NCBI GenBank assembly: GCA_002683395.1
Contig: NYTG01000080.1
Location: 1-11,519, forward strand
Direction of reading: 5' to 3'
DNA: 11,519 nucleotides
Origin: Halieaceae bacterium
GTDB lineage: Bacteria; Pseudomonadota; Gammaproteobacteria; Pseudomonadales; Halieaceae
The position numbers and the translations under genes are program-made. Below are positions 7,359 to 11,519 of this stretch, in pieces. Positions within the stretch are counted from its first letter, which is position 1. Each line of letters begins with the position of its first letter. A model generated the notes under the pieces. That model ran no database searches. It saw nothing but the letters and a program-made list of their open reading frames with translations, and had not been told where the DNA came from.

Positions 7359-7468
7359 CACAAAAGATCACCGGCAGTGCCAATCAGCAACATGATAGGC
7401 AGAGCCGTTGCAGATGACGCTACTAACAAGAATCCAATTCCCCGCCAAAACTGTTTTGAGTCGTGCAT
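7358..7468 (-). CDS. 36-residue single-span membrane peptide
   Basis: A short gene, found by reading the gap between the peroxiredoxin and the next gene. The product begins MHDSKQFWRGIGFLL, is hydrophobic from about residue 11 to 32, and ends TAGDLL. It is therefore a predicted inner-membrane micropeptide with a short charged N-terminal tail. Three points support it as real: it fits a 32-base gap after the peroxiredoxin stop, it has a G-rich stretch (GCGGGGGC) about 6 bases before its ATG, and its stop codon shares a base with the next gene's start (TGATG). Such peptides often modulate a membrane partner, but none is identified here. I know of no named family. Confidence 0.65.
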   Translation of the reverse strand: MHDSKQFWRGIGFLLVASSATALPIMLLIGTAGDLL

Positions 7469-7500
7469 TGTTTGCCCCCGCAGTGACTAGCTGGCCGCAG

Positions 7501-8124
7501 TTAGAGTGCTTCTGCGTGTTCAGAAAGGTAACTGGCAACCCCCCATGATGTGGTCACCATGCCGGCATCGCCTTTATTCCAACCCGCCGGACAGACCTGT
7601 CCGTGCTCCTCAAAAAATTGCAGTGCATCTACGATTCTGATGACCTCGTCTACACTCCGACCCAGCGGCTCATCGTTAACGACCTGATGCCGAACAATGC
7701 CTTGCTGATCAATGACAAAAGTAGCCCGCATCGCAACGCCAGGTGGGTAATAAGAGTTCCCGGGCTCAGACAAGATCCCGTAGGCGCCCGAAATTTCCCG
7801 CGTCATGTCAGCGACCATTGGAAATGGCACGGAGCCCACGCCCCCCTGTTCCACCGGTGTTTTCTGCCAAGCGCTGTGTGTGAAGTGTGAATCCGTACTG
7901 ATCGCCACCACCTCACAGCCAAGCGCGTTGAGTGCCTCTGTCCGACGCGCAAACGCGATAATTTCCGACGGACACACGAAGGTGAAATCGAGTGGATAAA
8001 AAAATACCGCTGCGTACTTTTCGGCGATAAATTTCGTTAACTCAAAGTCATCCACGAGCTCCCCGTTGGCCAGCACAGCCTGCGAGGTAAAACCCGGAGC
8101 TTCTCTTCCCACCAAAACACTCAT
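7501..8124 (-). CDS. Typical 2-Cys peroxiredoxin (AhpC/Prx1 type)
   Basis: A 207-residue thiol peroxidase reducing hydrogen peroxide and organic hydroperoxides in the cytoplasm. The peroxidatic cysteine is C51 in FTFVCPSE, with T48 and R133 (in MRATFVID) completing the active site. The resolving cysteine is C178 in QVCPAGW, so the enzyme forms the dimeric disulfide of typical 2-Cys members. A GGVG segment (94-97) corresponds to the GGLG of hyperoxidation-sensitive Prx1 proteins, but the C terminus lacks the matching YF motif, which suggests a robust form. The ATG at 8124 is well supported by AGAGGAAG, whose last base lies 6 bases upstream. It is the first gene of a three-gene leftward unit, and its promoter region contains a Fur box. 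No ahpF or other reductase gene is adjacent, so the electron donor is unknown. Confidence 0.96.
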   Translation of the reverse strand: MSVLVGREAPGFTSQAVLANGELVDDFELTKFIAEKYAAVFFYPLDFTFVCPSEIIAFARRTEALNALGCEVVAISTDSHFTHSAWQKTPVEQGGVGSVPFPMVADMTREISGAYGILSEPGNSYYPPGVAMRATFVIDQQGIVRHQVVNDEPLGRSVDEVIRIVDALQFFEEHGQVCPAGWNKGDAGMVTTSWGVASYLSEHAEAL

Positions 8125-8222
8125 CTCTTACTTCCTCTGGATCTTTTTGTTCACTATCGGGACACCTGCTAGACCGTTTGATGACGAGCCTCGACGCTGG
8201 TGACCCAACCCTGCGCCACTGT

Positions 8223-8247
8223 ATTGATAATGAGAATGATTATCAAT
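8223..8247. promoter_or_regulatory. Fur box in a 25-bp inverted repeat, overlapping divergent promoters
   Basis: The core at 8226-8244, GATAATGAGAATGATTATC, matches 17 of 19 bases of the classical Fur consensus. The flanks extend it to nine-base perfect arms (ATTGATAAT / ATTATCAAT) around seven central bases. Each arm also supplies a -35-like TTGATA. Rightwards it pairs with TAGTAT at 8247-8252 (spacing 16) or TATAAA at 8250-8255 (spacing 19). Leftwards it pairs with TACAGT, read from 8223 to 8218 (spacing 17). Bound Fur-iron would cover both promoters, predicting repression of the peroxiredoxin unit and of the DUF3501 gene when iron is plentiful. The core match is seen directly; regulation is inferred. 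Confidence 0.88.
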
Positions 8248-8279
8248 AGTATAAAAGAAATAATCTTTTGGATGCTCAA

Positions 8280-9038
8280 ATGACAAAAAGACTGCAGTTG
8301 GCGCAAAAAATCTACGCTGACACATCAAAGTTGACCGCCTCTGACCTGCTGAGTAATGAGGATTACGAGTGCGAGCGGGCCGAATTTCTGCGTCTGGCTA
8401 CACAACATCGCAAACAGCGCCGGCTGCGGCTTAACCCCGACCTGAACTTAGTGTTCGAGACTCGATTCACCGCTTGGCTACAAATTCAGGAAGAGTTGCG
8501 CTGGCTGACCCGCCCCACCGAACGTGACATAGACGAGGTGCTTACACGGTGTAATCTGCTGGTGCCCCGTCCAAACCAACTCACTGCAACATTATTGATC
8601 GATGGCGGCGATAACCCCACCGCCCTTTACTGGGTAGAGTGTGTCGCCGCCAACGCCCTTAACGTAGAACTCCGCCTCTCTGGACGCGTACTGCACGGCA
8701 CGTCGCAGGAGTCATCAGCTGGTGTGCTAGCCACTGTTCACACATTTGTGTTCCAACCCATTAGAGCTTGCGGACCCGCTTCAGAAATCATCTGGGGGGA
8801 TACCGCTGTGCAGCATGCCGCCCCCCTTTCCGCCATGACTCGACACGTACTGACCAGAGACTTGATTCCAGCAAGCAACCCCAATTGCTTCGTGGCACCA
8901 ACAACGGGAAGGATGGGGCTAGCCAAATCTGTCCGCTCAAACACCGGAGTGGGCCCACCTAGCCTGGCGCTCCCCAAGTATCCAGCGCTAAGGGTGGTTA
9001 TGGCGTGCGAGCCAGAAAAGAGTGGGAATAACCCATAG
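8280..9038 (+). CDS. DUF3501 family protein with anomalous C-terminal extension
   Basis: Residues 1-195 fit the uncharacterised DUF3501 family: KLTASDLLSNEDY near the start, HRKQRRLRLNPDLNLVFE, a central LQIQEELRW, then CNLLVPRPNQLTATLLI, and a final segment ending RHVLTRDL. Family members are about 190-200 residues long and end at that point. They usually neighbour rubrerythrin and Fe-S proteins, suggesting a role in peroxide or redox defence. Here the frame continues for 57 more residues with no recognisable motif and with less typical codons (AGG, GGA, CTA). It looks as though the original stop at about 8865 was lost. ATG 8280 is preferred, with GGA 7 bases upstream; a TTG at 8268 would add four residues. 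The gene starts 33 bases after the Fur box repeat, so it should be iron-regulated together with the divergent peroxiredoxin. Confidence 0.82.
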   Translation: MTKRLQLAQKIYADTSKLTASDLLSNEDYECERAEFLRLATQHRKQRRLRLNPDLNLVFETRFTAWLQIQEELRWLTRPTERDIDEVLTRCNLLVPRPNQLTATLLIDGGDNPTALYWVECVAANALNVELRLSGRVLHGTSQESSAGVLATVHTFVFQPIRACGPASEIIWGDTAVQHAAPLSAMTRHVLTRDLIPASNPNCFVAPTTGRMGLAKSVRSNTGVGPPSLALPKYPALRVVMACEPEKSGNNP

Positions 9039-9079
9039 GAAGGAAGATAAAAATGAGAGTCAGCCCCAGAGACGATTGA
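9037..9079 (+). other. Strong ribosome-binding site leading to an eight-codon ORF, possible gene remnant
   Basis: AGGAAGGAAG (9037-9046) lies 6 bases before an ATG at 9053, the best Shine-Dalgarno on the plus strand of this window. The ORF it opens, MRVSPRDD, stops after eight codons at 9079, inside the 3' end of the convergent dgcA. A site this good directly after the DUF3501 stop suggests that a downstream gene once began here and was lost at a rearrangement junction. Chance in a purine-rich gap, or a real micropeptide, cannot be excluded. Confidence 0.35.
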
Positions 9080-10034
9080 GCGGCGGCTGAATGCAACCGC
9101 GATCGATATGTAGGGACGGCTCCACATCAGACTGCTGCCACATTGGTCCATCGAGATCGACAAAGTCAGCGCCTTGCGCCACCACCAAAGCGGGCGCCAT
9201 GGCCAGTGAGGAGCCCAACATGTTGCCGACCATGATCAACTTCTCATTCTGCTGACACCACTCTCGTATCACCAACGCATCGGTAAGGCCGCCGCATTTA
9301 TCTAGCTTAATGTTGATCGCATCGTACCGATCCGCCAGTGCCTCCAGGTCAGCACTGCTCTGACAGGATTCATCAGCGCAGAGCGGGACTGGGTAACCCA
9401 GTTTTTCGAGCACGTCGTCTTGGCCCGCCGACAAAGGCTGCTCGAGAAGCGCTACTTCATACCGCGCCAGACTATCGCCCGCCGCCATCACCAACTCAGG
9501 TGTCCAACTGCCGTTGGCGTCGATCACCAGCTGCGCATCAGGACGTGCTTCGCGGATAGCCTGCAAACAATCGAGTGGCGCCTGCGCACTTAATTTGAGT
9601 TTGAGTCGCTTGAGATCGGGCACTTCATGAGCTCGTCGCGCCATGGCGTCGGGATCATCGAGGGAAAGGGTATACAGCGTATGGAGTGGCGCCATTGTGA
9701 TACCGGTCAGCGCGCTGATCCCGCCTGCGGTCTGTTTGGCCTGTAAATCCCACAGCGCGCAATCGAGACCGTTGCGGCTGCCGCCTGGTGGCAAGAGGGC
9801 CTGCACGGTCTGGCGATTGAGCTGGGCGATCGCCGCGGGATCAAGCGCGGACAGCTCGGCCTGCAGGCTCTCAACGGTCTCGCCGAGATAATCCACGCCC
9901 ATGGTTTCAGCGCGACCTTGACAGCCTTCGTGTTCTAACACCGCGTGCAACACGTCGATGTGATGCACCGTCTCACCCGCCGTCACAAAGGGCGCGACCA
10001 TGTCCCAACGCTGCGGCGTCAATGTCAGCTTCAC
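9060..10034 (-). CDS. dgcA: N-acetyl-D-glutamate racemase / dipeptide epimerase (enolase superfamily)
   Basis: A 324-residue enolase-superfamily enzyme of the muconate-lactonizing subgroup, as in L-Ala-D/L-Glu epimerases and N-acylamino-acid racemases. The active site is complete: KLK at 145-147 (catalytic lysine K147), metal ligands D172 (in DANGSW), E198 (in LEQP) and D221 (in ADES), and the opposite-face lysine K243 in NIKLDK. The C terminus, PPLNRLWG, is typical of the family. On sequence alone it could be a dipeptide epimerase. Pairing with a DUF1611/DgcN gene points to DgcA, which racemises N-acetyl-D-glutamate to N-acetyl-L-glutamate. The start is a GTG at 10034; no ATG exists between the upstream in-frame stop and this point. 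It lies 75 bases after dgcN and is probably in the same operon, with a small hairpin just upstream of its start. Confidence 0.88.
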   Translation of the reverse strand: MKLTLTPQRWDMVAPFVTAGETVHHIDVLHAVLEHEGCQGRAETMGVDYLGETVESLQAELSALDPAAIAQLNRQTVQALLPPGGSRNGLDCALWDLQAKQTAGGISALTGITMAPLHTLYTLSLDDPDAMARRAHEVPDLKRLKLKLSAQAPLDCLQAIREARPDAQLVIDANGSWTPELVMAAGDSLARYEVALLEQPLSAGQDDVLEKLGYPVPLCADESCQSSADLEALADRYDAINIKLDKCGGLTDALVIREWCQQNEKLIMVGNMLGSSLAMAPALVVAQGADFVDLDGPMWQQSDVEPSLHIDRGCIQPPLNRLWG

Positions 10035-10040
10035 AGCGCA

Positions 10041-10058
10041 GGCACCACTATGGGTGCC
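10041..10058 (-). repeat. Small hairpin before the dgcA start
   Basis: GGCACC and GGTGCC form a perfect 6-bp stem around a 6-base loop, ending 6 bases upstream of the dgcA GTG. In the mRNA it would occupy the place of the Shine-Dalgarno. It might hinder initiation unless upstream translation opens it. There is no T-run, so it is not a terminator. Confidence 0.35.
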
Positions 10059-10109
10059 GAGTCGCGTGCCGCCGCGGATGCCATCTCAGATATCAAGGTA
10101 CTGGGCACG

Positions 10110-11111
10110 CTAGGGCAGCACATCGAGAATCGGGTCGAGCACATGACGCATGGGGTCGACACACTGCAGCCCCGTTTCGGTGCTGACTTTGTCGCAGGCG
10201 GCAAGCGCCTCGGCATCATTGAGACCCTCGGTATTGAGGCTAACGCAGACAACACTCGATTGCTCGTTGGTGACCCGCGCCGCTCGTTCATATTGCGTAA
10301 TGCACTCGCGCAGGACAGGCACAGGGTAGTCCTCGTACTCATCGATCACCGTGCGGCCTACTGCATGGCACAGCACCATCGCATCAGGCTGGCTACCATG
10401 AATCAAACCCAGTGTGACCGCGGCGTAAGCCGGGTGAAACAGCGAGCCCTGCCCTTCAATGACATCCCAATGACCGGATGCGGCGTCAGGTGTGAGCGTT
10501 TCAGCGGCACCCGAGAGAAAATCCGATACCACCGCGTCCATTGGGATGCCCCCACCCGCGATCAAGATACCGGTCTGGCCCGTGGCTCTAAAAGTCGCGG
10601 CAATCCCCCGCTCGGCCAACGCTTTGTGGAGCGCGAGCGCGGAATACTTTTTTCCCACACAGCAATCAGTGCCCACCATCAATAGCCGCTTGCCGGATCG
10701 TCGCCGCCCGCTGGCAATGGGGATCGATGCGGGCGGCACCCGCACATCAACAAGTTGCTGCCCAGATGCTGCAGCTGCCTTAACGAGCTCTGGCTCTTCA
10801 TTCAACCTACGATGCAAGCCGCTGACCACTGAGAGCCCCGCTCTGGTTGCCTCAGCGAGGGCAGACACCCACTCGGCTTTGAGCGCGCCACCCGAGGGTG
10901 CCACCCCAATCACCACGCTCTTGACACCCGCCGCTACCGCCGCGCTGAAATCCATCTCGGGCAGGCCAAGATCCACAGAACAACCGCTCAATCGGTACTG
11001 TCCAATGCAGCGCTCGGGCCGCCAGTCGCGCAAACCCATCGCGGTTTTGGCATCCAGAGGGTTGGTGACGTCCCCCAGAAACAGCAGATAAGGCGAGGGG
11101 ATTTCGATCAC
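10110..11111 (-). CDS. dgcN: D-glutamate N-acetyltransferase DgcN (DUF1611 family)
   Basis: A 333-residue DUF1611 protein. The N terminus (IPSPYLLFLGDVTNPLDAKTA, then GLRDWRPERCIGQYRLSGC) and LGLPEMD are characteristic of the family. A P-loop-like segment, MVGTDCCVGKKYSALAL, lies at 145-161, followed by ATGQTGILIAGGGIPMDAVVSDF (176-198) and EGQGSLFHP (219-227). DgcN proteins N-acetylate D-glutamate as the first step of a D-glutamate catabolic route described from marine bacteria; DgcA then racemises the product. The start is a GTG at 11111 that overlaps the stop of the upstream D-aminoacylase as GTGA, so translation is probably coupled. Older annotations call the family an NAD-dependent epimerase/dehydratase-like or P-loop protein. 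The assignment to DgcN rests on the family plus the adjacent racemase. Confidence 0.88.
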   Translation of the reverse strand: MIEIPSPYLLFLGDVTNPLDAKTAMGLRDWRPERCIGQYRLSGCSVDLGLPEMDFSAAVAAGVKSVVIGVAPSGGALKAEWVSALAEATRAGLSVVSGLHRRLNEEPELVKAAAASGQQLVDVRVPPASIPIASGRRRSGKRLLMVGTDCCVGKKYSALALHKALAERGIAATFRATGQTGILIAGGGIPMDAVVSDFLSGAAETLTPDAASGHWDVIEGQGSLFHPAYAAVTLGLIHGSQPDAMVLCHAVGRTVIDEYEDYPVPVLRECITQYERAARVTNEQSSVVCVSLNTEGLNDAEALAACDKVSTETGLQCVDPMRHVLDPILDVLP

Positions 11112-11519
11112 GGCTGTACGCTGGCTCGGCGAATCACGCGGCCGGGAAAGGCATCGCTCATTGCGCCCTCATGCAACACCCGCTCCCCCGCCACCCACAC
11201 GCTGTGGATGCCCTCGGAGGGCGTAAAAGGTTCGCTGGTGGTGGCAAGATCCGTCACCGTGTCGGGGTTCAAGAGCACCAAGTCGGCGATCATGCCCGGC
11301 GCAATCACGCCCCGTTCGCCAAACCCCATGTGCTGGGCTGGCAACGCTGTCATGCGATGTATCGCACTCTCCAAGCTGAGCACGCTTTGCTCGCGCACAT
11401 ACCGAGCCAGCACGCGGGGGAAACTGCCCGCGCCGCGCGGGTGGCGGTCACGCAAAGTGCCGTCGGTACAAATATTGGTGTGGGGCCAGGCGATAAAGGC
11501 CGCAATGTCGTCATCGCGC
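11108..11519 (-). CDS. D-aminoacylase / N-acyl-D-amino-acid deacylase (N-terminal part outside window)
   Basis: The last 136 residues of an amidohydrolase-superfamily D-aminoacylase, which hydrolyses N-acyl-D-amino acids to a D-amino acid and a carboxylate. Visible are NICTDGT, with the aspartate corresponding to the catalytic base of these enzymes; RHPRGAGSFPRVLARYVRE, the family hallmark; LSLESAIHRMTALPA; then GVIAPGMIADLVLLNPDTV and a closing beta-domain strand, GIHSVWVAGERVL. The zinc-binding HxH and the core barrel lie beyond position 11519. The stop overlaps the start of dgcN by four bases (GTGA), placing it first in the visible operon. With DgcN and DgcA next, it could supply D-glutamate from N-acyl forms, or act on N-acetyl-D-glutamate in the opposite sense to DgcN. 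Acyl and amino-acid preference cannot be read from this fragment. Confidence 0.92.
   Translation of the reverse strand, partial: RDDDIAAFIAWPHTNICTDGTLRDRHPRGAGSFPRVLARYVREQSVLSLESAIHRMTALPAQHMGFGERGVIAPGMIADLVLLNPDTVTDLATTSEPFTPSEGIHSVWVAGERVLHEGAMSDAFPGRVIRRASVQP

Noticed and set aside
8128..8328. 66-residue minus-strand ORF across the Fur-box region
   Set aside because: It runs through the Fur box and promoters and into the DUF3501 start, with no conserved-looking sequence. The intergenic regulatory reading explains the DNA better.
8738..9163. Minus-strand 141-residue ORF opposite the DUF3501 extension
   Set aside because: I considered whether it, rather than the DUF3501 extension, is the real gene. 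It also crosses the dgcA 3' end in another frame and has no ribosome-binding site or recognisable motif.
9945..10685. 246-residue plus-strand ORF
   Set aside because: It crosses dgcA, the gap and dgcN in antisense. It is a by-product of high GC content.
10492..11091. 199-residue plus-strand ORF
   Set aside because: It is antisense to dgcN, which has unambiguous family motifs. Its Ser/Pro/Thr-rich composition is typical of a shadow frame.
1..11519. CRISPR arrays, tRNA/rRNA genes, insertion sequences or phage genes
   Set aside because: I saw no spaced direct repeats, tRNA-like cloverleaf, transposase motifs or terminal inverted repeats on either strand by eye. A dedicated scan was not possible.

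Overview
The window is gene-dense, GC-rich bacterial chromosome with short intergenic gaps and frequent gene overlaps. The protein families suggest a heterotrophic, probably marine gammaproteobacterium of the OM60/Halieaceae type: a DUF885 lipoprotein, DUF6607, a DgcN/DgcA D-glutamate pathway and a Fur-type iron box. This placement is inference from style and family content. I saw no rRNA, tRNA, CRISPR array, IS element or phage gene.

Positions 1-4519 (plus strand) hold the 3' three quarters of a RecQ helicase, an unrecognised 207-residue protein, a Tag-like 3-methyladenine DNA glycosylase, and a DUF885 lipoprotein with a zinc-protease-like motif. The DUF885 gene converges on, and overlaps by 7 bases, a minus-strand sterol-desaturase-family membrane protein (4513-5340). 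Upstream of that gene are a 59-residue zinc-finger-like protein and an exported DUF6607 protein (5382-6759), arranged as a probable operon.

Positions 6867-9038 form a compact iron/peroxide-stress locus. A near-consensus Fur box, the centre of a 25-bp inverted repeat, lies between two divergent units. Leftwards are a 2-Cys peroxiredoxin, a 36-residue single-span membrane peptide, and an unrecognised protein with a C-x-C-x7-C-x-C motif, the last two joined by a TGATG overlap. Rightwards is a DUF3501 protein whose conserved core ends at about residue 195, but whose reading frame runs on for 57 low-complexity-looking residues. A strong ribosome-binding site and an eight-codon ORF follow it. This is the most likely place in the window for an undescribed system.

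Positions 9060-11519 (minus strand) are a D-amino-acid operon: the C-terminal part of a D-aminoacylase, then DgcN (DUF1611, D-glutamate N-acetyltransferase), then DgcA (enolase-superfamily N-acetyl-D-glutamate racemase). The first two overlap by GTGA. Together they could free D-glutamate from N-acylated forms and convert it, as the N-acetyl derivative, to the L form for use as carbon and nitrogen.

Across the window, three genes without a visible Shine-Dalgarno (tag-like, DUF885, sterol desaturase) each carry a TANACT hexamer 6-7 bases before the ATG. That is the spacing expected of a -10 element driving a leaderless mRNA.
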